From Podospora bellae-mahoneyi (Eukaryota > Ascomycota > Sordariomycetes > Sordariales > Podosporaceae): a stretch of 64,000 nucleotides of DNA. This document shows positions 47,350 through 57,877 of this stretch, one piece after another; position 1 is the first letter of the stretch; every line of letters begins with the position of its first letter. The DNA is taken from positions 3,658,001 through 3,722,000 of the forward strand of contig NC_085884.1 in NCBI RefSeq assembly GCF_035222275.1. Reading direction: 5' to 3'. A program made the translations under genes and the position numbers. Below the pieces are notes generated by a model. It saw only the letters and a program-made list of their open reading frames with translations. It was not told the origin of the DNA and made no database searches.

Positions 47350-48362
47350 GGGGAAGGGGGTTATGAATTTATGTCGGGAGGGAATGGGGATAAGGGGGAG
47401 GAGGATTAAGTACATATTTTTACGACAAACAGCGACGACGACAACCTCCGACGGCAAATGATACCCACCACCACCACCACCACCACCACCACCACTACCA
47501 CATACCTAACTATGATTTCTGAATCTTGGGATGAGGATTTTGGGAAAGGGAAGGGAAGGAAAATGTCGTGGGGATATTTGTTCACTTGTTCATGTTTGGA
47601 AGCTCTTTTGTCTGGCTTTTTTTTCTTATCATGATTTTTCTGTCTTTCTCAGCTTGCACATTTTACGGCATGGGTGGGGAGGTGGGGGTTGGCAACTCAG
47701 CAGCACAAAATTCCTCTCTCTCTCTCTCCCTCTCTCTCTCCCCAACAACAACAACAACAACAACAATACACATGAATGTAATGATGGATGGAATATGGAG
47801 AAGGAAGGGAGGAGGGAGGGGTATTTATACGAAAGGGAAAGAAAGCAATCGTCACGATTACTTGGGATGGGACTGGATATGGGCGGCTTTTTATACCTTG
47901 CTGTTTTTTTGTGTATTGGGGCCGGGGAAGCAAGCGTGCGTGTTTAGGGGGTAAAGCAAGCGTGCAATGTTTGCAAAGTTATGTCTCTGTGAGAGAGAGA
48001 CGATGGCTGGTCGTGGGAAACTTATACTAGGTAGCGTTTATACAGGAGTTAAAGAGGAGTCGATATGGGCTTGGGCAAAGAATTGATTACTGTTTTAGTT
48101 GCTTAATGCTGGAAATGGAATATGTGATGTCCTTTGCTTGATTGACTTTATAAATGTTTGTTTGGGCAGTGCAACGTTGAAAATTATACGCAACCTAAGT
48201 CTCACATGGAAAGCGCTTGGTTTAGCTGCTCTATCAAAGTCGTACACAAAGTTGTACATAGACACATACAAAAGGGGTATCATCTCTACACCGAGTAAAC
48301 ACCCAAAACTCCAAAACCGCAGGTTTCCCACAACTCCAGCCCTGTGCCGTTCAAAATACAGT
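47350..48362. other. Convergent spacer between FIG1 and RING gene
   Basis: 1 kb with no supported gene. CCA repeat at about 47466-47500, CT run near 47714-47741 and an ACA repeat near 47743-47766 lie in the FIG1 3' flank. Confidence 0.6.
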
Positions 48363-49607
48363 TCACACATCATGCCTCCTACGACGAGACCGCTCATCTT
48401 CCCTTCCGTTGCCCACCACACCACCTCTTCTCCTGCTGCTGTCATTTCTTCCACCGTGCTGACCGCAGTGAGGTGGATCAGGCCTCCAGTGATCACCCGC
48501 CTTATCCTGCCAGCTATAGCCCCTTCCCTCTCTTTCTTCGTCATCCTCCTCCCCGCCATCATACCTACGCTTCCTCCCCTCATCAAGCGAAGGGTACTGC
48601 ACCCCCCTATCCCACCCCTCAAGACTAACATTCCCTGGTGGCTCGCCCCGCCACCTCATCCAGTTCTTGAGTTCATGTAAAAAGAGTGCTGTCCTGTCAT
48701 CACCTGTGTCGGGTAGGGTTATATAATCTCTGAGTAGATTCTCGGCGTGGGCGGCTCCGGATGGAGACTGGAGGTCGACGGTTTTGAGCATGGCAATTAC
48801 GTACTCGAGAAGAAACTCCCTGTTTTGATGGATGCTGTCCCCCGTTGAGGGAGCTGCCGTAGTTGGGGGGAAGAAGACCTGCAGTTCTCGGCGGAGGAAG
48901 AGGCGGGCTTTGGATAGGAGATGGGGGGTGGAAGAGAGGACGGCTGGTGAGGGCACGGATGGAGAGTAGCTTGTGTGGGGGGAGGAGCCGATGTCTAGGG
49001 GAGGGGTGTTAGTACCGGAGGGAATACAAACGGGGCGGGGGTGCGGACGCAGAGAGAAGAGCTTGTGCCGGTAGATGTGCTGGCGTCGTTGGAGGGCTTG
49101 GTCGGGGGTGCTGGGTGGTGGTGGTGGCTGATGGTTGCTCTGTCTTCGGCGAAGGTTGCGCCGGACTGGGGGGACTTGGATAGAGGTAACGTCTCTGAAA
49201 AGATATCTCTCGAAATCCAATGGGCCCAATTGGAGAACGTCTGCCGGGTTGGCCGCTCGTGAGACTGTCTGCCGGGCAGGTTGTTCTGGTGTGGGTGCTA
49301 TGGGTGGGACGTTGTAGAGGTGTTCGTTTTGGGTGTCGGCGTCGGTATACCGGACTTGGGTGACGCCTGTTTTGCATAGGGGACAAAAGGGCCGTTGCTG
49401 AAGCCAGCTGGCGAGGCAGAGGAAGTCATAGTTGGAGTGGCCGCATGGGAGGGCGGTTGAGGGGGAGGTGATGGTTTCGAGGCAGATGACGCAGGGGTTT
49501 TCGTCGCTGTCGGAGGACTGGATCGAGGTGAGGGTTAGTTGGAGGACTTGGGATTTGATGTCGGCTGGGTTGGCGTCGTCTGGGAGGGGTATTGGTGGTT
49601 CTGCCAT
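48363..49607 (-). CDS. RING-finger protein, probable E3 ubiquitin ligase
   Basis: Single exon, 414 residues, start MAEPPIPLP at 49607 (the frame is open further upstream but crosses the promoter shared with SLD2). A C3HC4 RING occupies about 39-78: CVICL, then CGHSNYDFLC, then RPFCPLC, the CGH/FLCL arrangement of Topors/ICP0-like RINGs. The middle is basic and Pro-rich. A conserved-looking helical region follows at about 240-330 (ARLFLRRELQVFF, REFLLEYVIAMLK, LFLHELKNWMRW). The C-terminus is Arg/Asp/Gly-rich and disordered. Substrate unknown. Divergent from SLD2. Confidence 0.85.
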   Translation of the reverse strand: MAEPPIPLPDDANPADIKSQVLQLTLTSIQSSDSDENPCVICLETITSPSTALPCGHSNYDFLCLASWLQQRPFCPLCKTGVTQVRYTDADTQNEHLYNVPPIAPTPEQPARQTVSRAANPADVLQLGPLDFERYLFRDVTSIQVPPVRRNLRRRQSNHQPPPPPSTPDQALQRRQHIYRHKLFSLRPHPRPVCIPSGTNTPPLDIGSSPHTSYSPSVPSPAVLSSTPHLLSKARLFLRRELQVFFPPTTAAPSTGDSIHQNREFLLEYVIAMLKTVDLQSPSGAAHAENLLRDYITLPDTGDDRTALFLHELKNWMRWRGEPPGNVSLEGWDRGVQYPSLDEGRKRRYDGGEEDDEEREGRGYSWQDKAGDHWRPDPPHCGQHGGRNDSSRRRGGVVGNGREDERSRRRRHDV

Positions 49608-49948
49608 GTTATTATGGGTGTCGGTCGGCTTGTTGACTTGTGCTGGAGGTTCACCCAACAAAATGTATTTGCATCTAGGTACAAAGTATGTATTGAATAC
49701 ATAGAGAGAGCTGCTCTCCTTCAGCGAATCTTTTAAAGCTGGGCTGCAGGGACCTGGACGAGTCTTGGCGCGCCCCTGCAGTGATCTCATTGTGGGGCGC
49801 GGGGTGGACGTGCTTAAATCTGACAAGACGCGTTTGGACGCGTCCAAGTACAAGGTACAGAGGTACCTGGCCATCCTTTTCAAGACAACCAAGACCCTCC
49901 CTCCTCACTTATCACCATCTAATTGCACCACACAACCGCATTGCCAGG
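49608..49948. promoter_or_regulatory. Divergent promoter RING gene / SLD2
   Basis: 341 bases with no coding sequence of its own. It contains a GGCGCGCC palindrome near 49768 and two ACGCGT boxes at 49828-49843. Confidence 0.6.
49828..49843. promoter_or_regulatory. Paired MCB boxes upstream of SLD2
   Basis: ACGCGT at 49828-49833 and 49838-49843, ten bases apart and on the same face of the helix, 106-121 bases upstream of the SLD2 start. This matches the expected site of the MBF G1/S regulator. SLD2 is needed at replication initiation, which fits. Confidence 0.6.
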
Positions 49949-51529
49949 ATGGACGATCAAGCCAGAGCCGAATTCGAGCTCCAATCCCTCCAAGTGCGAG
50001 CCGAGTTGAAAAAATGGGAGACCGACTGGCAAGAAGAACACGGCGGTAACAAACCAAGCCGCAACGACATTAAGCAGAATCCCGACATTGCCAAAAAGTA
50101 CAAGCAATACAGCAAACTCAGAGACGTCCTCTCGGGCAAGATCCCGCCAGAAGAGCTGTCAAAACCCTCAAGACCAAAATCGTCCTCCCACCGACCACCC
50201 CAGACCCCGTCGAAGCACTCCAAGACGGCACAAACACCACTAAAACATCATGTCGCCAATCCATACATGCAGTCCCCAACTGCCCGAACTCCCGGAGCCG
50301 CGACGCCCTCGACAGCCCGCAAGCTCTTCAGCCCAGCCCTCCCAACCTCAATTGGACCAACTCCCCAGAAAGACGGCCGAGTCCTTGGCCTATTCGACCT
50401 CCTAGGCAAAACCCCCTCCAAACCAACCGAATCTCCCTTCCCCAAGCCAATAGGCTCATCAACCCCCAGCAAACGCCGCGCCTCCGAACTAGGCGACCTC
50501 ACAACCCCCTCTGCCAAACGAATCGCCCACGATGCTTCCACCCCTCTCGCCGGAAGAACCAACCTCTTTGGAGCTGTCACCACACCCCTCCACGAAAAGC
50601 CAAACAACACCACCACAACCCCCTCCACAACCCGCAGCAAACTATTCAATACCCCCGCCTTCCTCCGCCGGACCACCCTTCCTCCTCCAGTAGACGAAAC
50701 CGACGAAAACGGCCCCTGGAAAGTCGGCCCCCTCCGTCTTCCCCGAGTTCTAAGCCGCAAAGGCGTCAAGGTCAAAGGTCTCTCCGAAGTCGTCGCCGAT
50801 CTCCGAAAAATAGAAGACGAGGCCCACCAAGATGAAGAAGATGCTCTCCGGGAAATGGAAGCAGAGGAACTCGGCATACCAGTCACCAAACCTGCCGTTT
50901 CCAAGCTAGCTACAGTACCAGAGGGTGTCGAGACAGAAATCGGGGACGGCCAGACAGTACCACCCAAACCAGCCCAACCCAGATATACCGAAGAGAAACC
51001 TGTCCTGCTATCACATTTCGACGACGAGGCCTACGATGACGAAATAGATCTCAGCAGGGAAGGGGTAGATACGCAAGGCAACCCCCTTCGAGTCTACAAA
51101 AAGCGAGGGCAGAAGCGCACCACAAGAATGGTCAAGATGAAGCCTACCCGTTTCCAGCGCCCTACCGACAACTCTCCCCATGATTCCGACGACGAACCCA
51201 TCCCTGAAACGCAATACCCCGACCAGCCACCTCAGGCTCCTCAAGACGACTTGTTACTCTCTGGCTCGGATTTTGAGGGCAACGACGAGGATGACGACGA
51301 TTTCGACACCCTCAGGCCCACCCCCAAATCTACCGGCAAGGAAGCTAGGAAGACCTTGGCCGAGACAAAAGGGAGGAAGAAGGAGGATGAGAGAGAGGAA
51401 GGGACAGTGAAGAAGGCGGTCAGAAAAGTCAAGGCGACTGCGCATGCGAATTTCAAGAGGCTGAAACTCAAGCAAGGCGGGGCGAAGGGCGGGCCGGGGT
51501 ATAATTCGAGGTTTAGGAGGAGGAGGTAG
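49949..51529 (+). CDS. sld2: DNA replication regulator SLD2 (DRC1)
   Basis: CDK-controlled factor that binds Dpb11 to load the replicative helicase. Single exon, 526 residues. The N-terminal family block is clear: RAELKKWETDWQEEHGGNKP then KYKQYSKLRDVLSG. The next 250 residues are basic and disordered with many S/T-P sites (for example RPPQTPSKHS, SPTARTPG, TTPSAKR), expected CDK targets. The middle has GPWKVGPLRLPRVLSRKGVKVKGLSEVV-like conserved sequence (landmarks GPWKVGPLRLPR and GVKVKGLSEVVADLR), then acidic stretches and a basic C-terminus ending SRFRRRR. The start ATG at 49949 fits the family; the frame is open further up but that is promoter. It stops at TAG and the frame then stays open for 75 more codons. 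Confidence 0.92.
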   Translation: MDDQARAEFELQSLQVRAELKKWETDWQEEHGGNKPSRNDIKQNPDIAKKYKQYSKLRDVLSGKIPPEELSKPSRPKSSSHRPPQTPSKHSKTAQTPLKHHVANPYMQSPTARTPGAATPSTARKLFSPALPTSIGPTPQKDGRVLGLFDLLGKTPSKPTESPFPKPIGSSTPSKRRASELGDLTTPSAKRIAHDASTPLAGRTNLFGAVTTPLHEKPNNTTTTPSTTRSKLFNTPAFLRRTTLPPPVDETDENGPWKVGPLRLPRVLSRKGVKVKGLSEVVADLRKIEDEAHQDEEDALREMEAEELGIPVTKPAVSKLATVPEGVETEIGDGQTVPPKPAQPRYTEEKPVLLSHFDDEAYDDEIDLSREGVDTQGNPLRVYKKRGQKRTTRMVKMKPTRFQRPTDNSPHDSDDEPIPETQYPDQPPQAPQDDLLLSGSDFEGNDEDDDDFDTLRPTPKSTGKEARKTLAETKGRKKEDEREEGTVKKAVRKVKATAHANFKRLKLKQGGAKGGPGYNSRFRRRR

Positions 51530-52415
51530 GAGAGATGGGAATTGGATCTGGGGACCGGGAAGGGGAGGGAGTATTGGACACATCACTGCATTACATGGCA
51601 TCACTTGGCAAGAGAAAGGGTATGCAGACCACGGGCTGGCTGTTGGGTATGTTTTGCAGGGACAGGAAAAGGAACGGAAATAGAACTCAGAGAGCATAAC
51701 TCGTTGTTGAAAGGTGTATTTTGCAGAAATAAGGGCAAGGGCAAGGAAAGGGAATAGCATGGGCATTCTAGCATAGCAATCTGCAGCATAGCATTCGTCA
51801 ACTGGTAATTCGCAAGTCATCTACATTTATTTCTCCGGCTAACCTACCAAACGTGATTGACATTTATGCCTCTTAGCAGAGCATCAAATCTAGTGTTGAT
51901 ACCCAAGTGTATCATAGATCCCTCAACCTGTCTCGTCATTCTTACAAGCAACACCAGATGGCATATTCCATTTCACCGACAACCACACACCATTACCTGC
52001 TCATTAAAACCTACCAAATCGCTTGCTCAACCCCGACGTAATTCCTCCCTCTTGAAATCATACCTCCCCCCTTACCCCAACCAACCCTCTCCATCGTCAA
52101 GGACATAATAACACAAGCTAAACAGTCTCACCTACACCCATCACCTCACTCACACCTACACAGAAACTCGTGGTGCACATCCACCACAGTCCATCGCTGG
52201 GTCTGTTTGCTATCTTTCGAAGCCTTTTCCCTAATCAAACCCCCGTGAAAGATAGTCACCACGCCCCCCAAAACAGTCACCACCCTTCCAAAATTCGCTA
52301 GGTAACATGCCTCTTTCTCATTTTTAAAATACCTACTACTCAACAACTCACACACAACTCCAACCCAAACAAAACGCTGCCCAATCATGCCATCGCCCCA
52401 ACACGCCCACGCTGC
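51530..52415. other. Convergent spacer between SLD2 and UBP2
   Basis: 886 bases with no supported gene. The first 228 bases are an open continuation of the SLD2 frame after its TAG, of low-complexity Gly/Lys/Glu composition. Confidence 0.55.
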
Positions 52416-55400
52416 TCACCCTCCCCGTACCCTCTTCCGGAGCGGCGTGCTCACCAAGCCCGCCACCTTGTCAGCACGTACATAGGCCGCCCAGCAAGGC
52501 TCAGCCGCAGTCCCCGCCTGCTTCCTGAAATCCTCCTCGCTGTGCACCGTCACCAATTCGTCATTGTATTTGTGCCACGCGCCCCGCTCAAAATCCTTGA
52601 TCCACACCCAATAGTGGCCGGATCGGGGGGTTCCAGTGTGGCAAAACACCGCGTGAAGCCTGTATTCAACCTCCCCGACCACAAGCCCCTGTTTCTCCTT
52701 GAGAAGCTCTGCCGAATCATCAGCCCGCTGGCGCTCCTCGAATTGCTTCAGCTTCTCAGGGGAAACCGCAACCCACCCCCCTTGAACCTCCTTGGTGGCA
52801 AGAGCAGTCCTCTCGTCGGCATCAACGAGCTCATAATCCCCATCAGCATCAACAAGACCATTCTCAGTCACAAGCCTGTCAATATCCTCCTCCGACAAAA
52901 TCTTGGCCGAACCCGGCTCGAACGCCCGTGGCTTGGTATTCAGCTCCTCCAACCGCTTGTTGAGAGCCCACAGCCTCGTCCGCTTCCCGTACCGCTCATC
53001 CCCTGGGACAACATCCATGAAGAGATCCAAATACAACGGATCGTTCAGCTCCACCGGATTCTCGTTCTTCAAGTCGAGCGCACGACTCCTGGGGAATAGA
53101 AAGTGCAGAATATCAGCAGGCCTTTTGAAGACCGAATACGTCATCTTATTTGTCTCTTCATTCAGCTGGACATCCATGCCGCGCCCAATGGCCTGGTACA
53201 GATCCTCCTGGACCGCCTTTGTCTCATGAAGCGGTGCCATGATCATGCGGTTGCGGTCTTCGTGTGTGGTCCAGCCCTGTACGTCGTCGTTCCCGCGCGT
53301 CCGGTTATAGATCCTAAAGTTGCTGTAAAAGTGATCGTCGATGGGATCGGGTATTTCCTCGCTTCCGTCCTCCCCGGCATTACGGCGCGCACGGGCTAGC
53401 TTGAGGGCTGCTTGAAGGTGTTCCAGTATATTTCCCATGGCCTCGTCGACATCCTGTTGCGCAGTGCCCTTGACCTCGTCTTGGTCAAGTTCCTTTACCA
53501 AAGCTTCCAGGGGCCCCGCCTTCTCCATCTTCTTTCCCGATCCCGTTGACGCAGCAGCTGGCGTCTCTCCCACCAGCGTCTGTGAACTAGATACACTGGC
53601 CGTCTCGACGTGCTCGAGTTCGGAGGTCTCCTCACCATTCACTATCTTGGCATCAGCGTCTGTAGATGTCGTGATCTTGAGCTCGGGAACCGCAGAGTTG
53701 GCAGCCTTGGGGCCAGTGGCCTTGGACTCAGCAGTAGAGCCTCCCTTATCAGCTCGGGCCATGGCGGCGTTAGCAAGCCGCTGGCGTGGTTTGACGTGAG
53801 TGTATGGAGTCTCTTCCATCTCATGGAACAAAGTCTTGAGCTCGCGCGCGAATTCATGGCCGAGGAAAGCTTCCTTTTTTTGGCCTTCTTCCACCCCGCT
53901 CACACTTCCACTTAGGATCTCGCCCACCCTGTCTGTACTAGCCTCGGGCGTGTCTAGGTCCAAGGTCCGCAACAGGTCCCTGATGACATCGACTGTGTAG
54001 AGATACTGCAGAATGCTGTTCAGGTAGCAAGTGTTGCGAATGTTGTCAAGCCCGACGGGCAACGTCAGGTCTCCAGTCCCGACCTCCATCTCTTGTCCAT
54101 TACTGACAGGATCGCAAAAGCCCTGGTTCTGGGTTTCGCCGCTCACGAGGCTCTCCAGCTGCCCGCTGATGGTCTCGAAGTCGCCCAAGGCCTCGTCAAA
54201 ATCCTTGTCACCTCTACGCTGTCTGGCCATTCTCGCTCCAATGAGATTCATTGCCGTCACAACAACCGCCGCGTCCTTTTCATTGTTGTTCACACTTTCC
54301 AGGGCGGCATAGGCTATGGTATCAGGTGCTGTTTGGGCCGTTGAGTCGAGCACGCCATTGGCCTCTGCCTCGTCCATGTCGACCACGGCAATGTAGACCA
54401 AATCCCTTTGGCCTAAATCCCGAGCAATTTTGGCCAAGTGCAGCCTGTGCAAATGTCCCTCTTCGGGCCTGGTTTCTCTGTAATGCTTGTACCGCTCGAT
54501 GATCCGGTCCTTGGTCAGAGTTCGACCCTGTGCCCTCCAAAAGCCGAACCATTCCCAGTCCTTGTCATATTCACTCTTCTCGGGGCGAGGCAAGGCTTTC
54601 TGATCTAAGTGGACGGCGTACATCTGCATTTCCTCGTCCCCGTGGTAGGCCAAGCAATTGAAAGCCTCCCTGTAGTAGCGCTCGTGATCCCGGTCCACGG
54701 CGGCTTGCCGCTCATATGCCCAAATCAACATGGGTTCGGTTGTCTTGGAAGAAGCCCCCAGTAAATAGAAGTAGTGTAGATCGGATTCCGACACTTTCCA
54801 GTGCACGGTCCGCGTCTGGGCATCGTCAACTCCGAGTACCGTCTGCAGTTTTATGCGAGCAGGCGAATGCTGATGAACAAGCTCAGGTCTCTTCTGGTCG
54901 ATCACACTCTGTATCTCGCTCTTGACGTTCTCAAAGAAAGATCTCTCCGAGTACAGGAATGTCCTGCCGCCGTTCTCCGGTGGGACCTGTGGGGAGATGT
55001 AAAATGTGTCTTCGGCCTCTTGCCTCTTGGTGAAGCCCAGGTAGAGGAAAAGCTCCTCGCATTCTGGACCGAATTGCACCATGAACGTCTTGTTGCGCTC
55101 CGATATCTTCTTCTCGGCACTGGTGGAATCATTAGACATGATGTTTGTAATGTACATGTTCAGTGTCATGAGGGCGCTGGACTCGAGTTTAGCGAGCTTC
55201 TCTTGCGTCATGTCCTTAAATCTGCCCGGGTCCTCGTCCATGGCCCTCTTGAGGTTTCTCTTGGCGCGCGACTCATCCGTGACGATGTCGATCCACTTGC
55301 TGGCCAGGCGTGGTGCTGACACATCGAGCCGGATGCTGAAGCCGCAAAAGCTGCACCGGTAGCTGGTCTTGCGCATCAAAGGGCCCAGTTTCTTGTCCCT

Positions 55401-55763
55401 ACTAGGCCAAGTAACGAGGAGTTGCTTCGCCTTCTCCTCGCCGAAGGATTCGTCATCCCCCGGTGCTATGACGAAGTGATGTTGAGGATGGCCAGGGCTA
55501 CTAAATTCTGGCTCGGCCCAGGTGAAGACGAAGTGGTACCGGCAGTGCTTGCATAGACAAGCCATCTGGTGGCCGTGTGTCTGCGAGGGAATCATGATAA
55601 GGTCGTGGTCGTCGTTGGGACCGACTGGGCCGGGGCGGGCTCCTCGTAGATGGTAGCAAGACTGGAGTCGGGGTTCAGACCGGTTGGCATGCTGCAGAGC
55701 ACCCCGGTACCAGTCCTCGATGAGCCTTCTGGCAAGGCGGCCACCTGTGTTGAGGGAGTCCAT
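52416..55763 (-). CDS. ubp2: Ubiquitin-specific protease UBP2-like
   Basis: Deubiquitinase that, in yeast, opposes Rsp5 and trims K63-linked chains. Single exon, 1115 residues from the ATG at 55763. A Cys/His-containing N-terminal region (CLCKHCRYHFVFTW, CSFCGFSIRLDV) may bind metal. The USP Cys box VGLDNIRNTCYLNSILQYLY has the catalytic Cys at about 579; the long catalytic domain contains a 130-residue low-complexity insert (about 665-790) and a UIM-like helix region. The His box HAVFCHTGTPRSGHYWVWIKD has the catalytic His at about 1050, followed by WHKYNDELV. Length and order match fungal Ubp2. No breaks. Confidence 0.93.
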   Translation of the reverse strand: MDSLNTGGRLARRLIEDWYRGALQHANRSEPRLQSCYHLRGARPGPVGPNDDHDLIMIPSQTHGHQMACLCKHCRYHFVFTWAEPEFSSPGHPQHHFVIAPGDDESFGEEKAKQLLVTWPSRDKKLGPLMRKTSYRCSFCGFSIRLDVSAPRLASKWIDIVTDESRAKRNLKRAMDEDPGRFKDMTQEKLAKLESSALMTLNMYITNIMSNDSTSAEKKISERNKTFMVQFGPECEELFLYLGFTKRQEAEDTFYISPQVPPENGGRTFLYSERSFFENVKSEIQSVIDQKRPELVHQHSPARIKLQTVLGVDDAQTRTVHWKVSESDLHYFYLLGASSKTTEPMLIWAYERQAAVDRDHERYYREAFNCLAYHGDEEMQMYAVHLDQKALPRPEKSEYDKDWEWFGFWRAQGRTLTKDRIIERYKHYRETRPEEGHLHRLHLAKIARDLGQRDLVYIAVVDMDEAEANGVLDSTAQTAPDTIAYAALESVNNNEKDAAVVVTAMNLIGARMARQRRGDKDFDEALGDFETISGQLESLVSGETQNQGFCDPVSNGQEMEVGTGDLTLPVGLDNIRNTCYLNSILQYLYTVDVIRDLLRTLDLDTPEASTDRVGEILSGSVSGVEEGQKKEAFLGHEFARELKTLFHEMEETPYTHVKPRQRLANAAMARADKGGSTAESKATGPKAANSAVPELKITTSTDADAKIVNGEETSELEHVETASVSSSQTLVGETPAAASTGSGKKMEKAGPLEALVKELDQDEVKGTAQQDVDEAMGNILEHLQAALKLARARRNAGEDGSEEIPDPIDDHFYSNFRIYNRTRGNDDVQGWTTHEDRNRMIMAPLHETKAVQEDLYQAIGRGMDVQLNEETNKMTYSVFKRPADILHFLFPRSRALDLKNENPVELNDPLYLDLFMDVVPGDERYGKRTRLWALNKRLEELNTKPRAFEPGSAKILSEEDIDRLVTENGLVDADGDYELVDADERTALATKEVQGGWVAVSPEKLKQFEERQRADDSAELLKEKQGLVVGEVEYRLHAVFCHTGTPRSGHYWVWIKDFERGAWHKYNDELVTVHSEEDFRKQAGTAAEPCWAAYVRADKVAGLVSTPLRKRVRGG

Positions 55764-56572
55764 GGTTGATAGGCGGGGCACTGGTGGGATGTGTTAGAAC
55801 AATCTCGACATCAAGAGTCCCAAGCAAGACTTACTGGTGGATGATGCTGTATTCGTATGTATGGCTGTCTGTCTGCTGGATAAACGGAGATGATGGAGAT
55901 GATGAAATTATGGGGAACAGGTTGGGTTTGCGTCACAGCCGGCAACTAAGTTTCCCTTCGTTTTATATTAGACAGTGAGTCCGGAGTTCCTGATGGTAGC
56001 TCCTGCTACGTAGAATCGATTTTTGCCTCTGACGGCTGGCAGCTGACGCAGCCGTGGAGGGAGCGGTGGGAGGCACGACCTGTGATGATGGAATGGAGCA
56101 ACTGGATGGATGGCACAAGGAGGGGCAGTTGGCAACAACAAACAAAGTACCGCCGTGACCCGACTTTGTTTGAAGAGCTAGCTTCCACGAGTTTCCACAT
56201 CATGATTGGCATGTTAAAGTAACCAATAACCATCAATTCAGTCTTCAGCAGCCTCAATACTTTCTCGATTGCCATCACCCCCAAACTACAAGAACCCATT
56301 TGTCCAGCCCAGACTTTCTTGTACAGACACACCTTGCTCCAGACTCCCAAATCCCACCTCCAAAAACCAACCAATCAAACCATCTAACATCCAATGCACG
56401 TCCCCTTCCATGCCCCGTGCTCCCAGAAATCCAATTCGTAACCCGCAGCAGCAGCAGCAGCAGCCGCCGCATCCAACTGACATAACGATATTCCCAAGCT
56501 CTCAACCCATACATTGATAAACCTCCCACCACCCCCCTCAGCAAACCACCCCCCCTCCAAATCCAGCCCAAA
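55764..56572. promoter_or_regulatory. Divergent promoter region UBP2 / complex I subunit
   Basis: 809 bases with no supported gene; contains the promoters of UBP2 and of the complex I gene. A CAG run occurs near 56445-56466. Confidence 0.55.
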
Positions 56573-57429
56573 ATGGCGCCCCACGCCGGAGGGGACTCCT
56601 CCTCCTCCTCCTCCTCCGACTCCGACAAATACAAGCCCCAAGATGCTGTCCACGCCGCCCTGACAATGGGTGCCCTCTTCGGCACCGGAGGTCTCTTCCT
56701 CGCCGCCGTCAAGACTTCCCTCGAGAAGAAGCACGTCGGTCCCTGGGCTGTCTTTTCCAAGCACGGCAACATCGCCGCTACTTTTGGTACCCGCCACCCT
56801 CACCCCGTCATGTCAATCAATTGGTCGCATTCATACTGACATGGATATATCAAAACAGCCGCCGTCGGCTCAGTCTACGAGTTCTCCCGCGTCGCCTCCG
56901 CCAACCTCCGCGAGAAGAACGATCACTACAACAATGCTATCGCCGGTGCTTTTGGTGGTGCTGTCTTGGGGTTGAGAGGTAACCCAACCCCTCCTACTGC
57001 TAGCTCGCTAGACCTTGCATGGAAAGGAAAGGAAGGAAGATATTGACAAAAACCAAAAACAACAGCCGGCCGCATCCCCGCCATCCTAGGCTACGGCGCC
57101 CTCATGTCCGTCACCTCGGCCGTCTTCGAGTACACCGGCGGCCGCATCCAAGGCGCCGGCCGCAACCCCGACGTGGACGAGTTCGAGCGCAAGGAGATGG
57201 TCCGCAAGAGATACAGAAGGCCGGTGGAGGAGACGATTGCTGAGATTGGGGAGGGGAGATGTGAGTCATATTTCTCCCTGCACCTTTGACAAAGGAAAAA
57301 TGCTGACATTGGTTGACGCAAAAAACAGCCATCAAGCTCCCTGGATACGATGAGCGGAGAGCACAGAGGCTCAAGGAGGCCTACGGCTTCGAGGTGAAGC
57401 CTGTATGCGCGGATCCTGAGCGTGCTTGA
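56573..57429 (+). CDS. nuo21.3: NADH:ubiquinone oxidoreductase 21.3 kDa subunit (NDUFA11/B14.7 type)
   Basis: Accessory membrane subunit of mitochondrial complex I. Four exons, 56573-56786, 56859-56978, 57066-57260 and 57329-57429, give 209 residues; introns are 72, 87 and 68 bases with GTACCC, GTAACC and GTGAGT donors. After a Ser/Asp-rich start come DAVHAALTMGALFGTGGLFLAAVK, then AAVGSVYEFSRVASANLRE, NNAIAGAFGGAVLGLRAGR and GALMSVTSAVFEYTGGRI: four glycine-rich membrane helices as in the Tim17-like fold of this subunit. The C-terminal 75 residues are charged and matrix-facing. No cleavable presequence is obvious, which is normal here. Confidence 0.85.
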
Positions 57430-57877
57430 GAAATACGGGTATAGAGGTTTAGAGAGAAAGAGGGACAGACAGAGGTGGCTGGGTTCCCCGGAAAAGGCAA
57501 ACCATTTTTGTACACACATAGCCGAGAATGGGGGGCTAGCCGGTGGCTCACCTCGCCAAAATGAGAGGTGGTGTAAATGGGAAGGGCTTTTGAATTGTGC
57601 TTTTCAGCATCTTCAAAATTGGTGCTCCTTGAGCTTTCTGGTATGATTCTGAGCCAACACTGCAGCTTGAGTTGCTACCCCGTCTTCATCATTGAGAGCG
57701 AATTAAACTAACAGGCAATAAATGAGAATCTGAGCTTTGCCTGTAGCGTAACTGGGAATGAGCAGTCAAGATGAGAACCGGAAGAGCAAGCATCAAAGCG
57801 GAAATCAAGTCTGATTTTCTAGGTTTACGAATCTCTATCTCTTACCCCTTAGACCCCCTCAGAATCCAGCCTACCAC
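57430..57877. other. Convergent spacer
   Basis: 448 bases between two convergent genes; no coding sequence seen. Confidence 0.65.

Noticed and set aside
49781-49948. N-terminal extension of SLD2, and the matching upstream extension of the RING protein to 49892
   Set aside because: Both run through the shared promoter with the MCB boxes; family starts fit 49949 and 49607.
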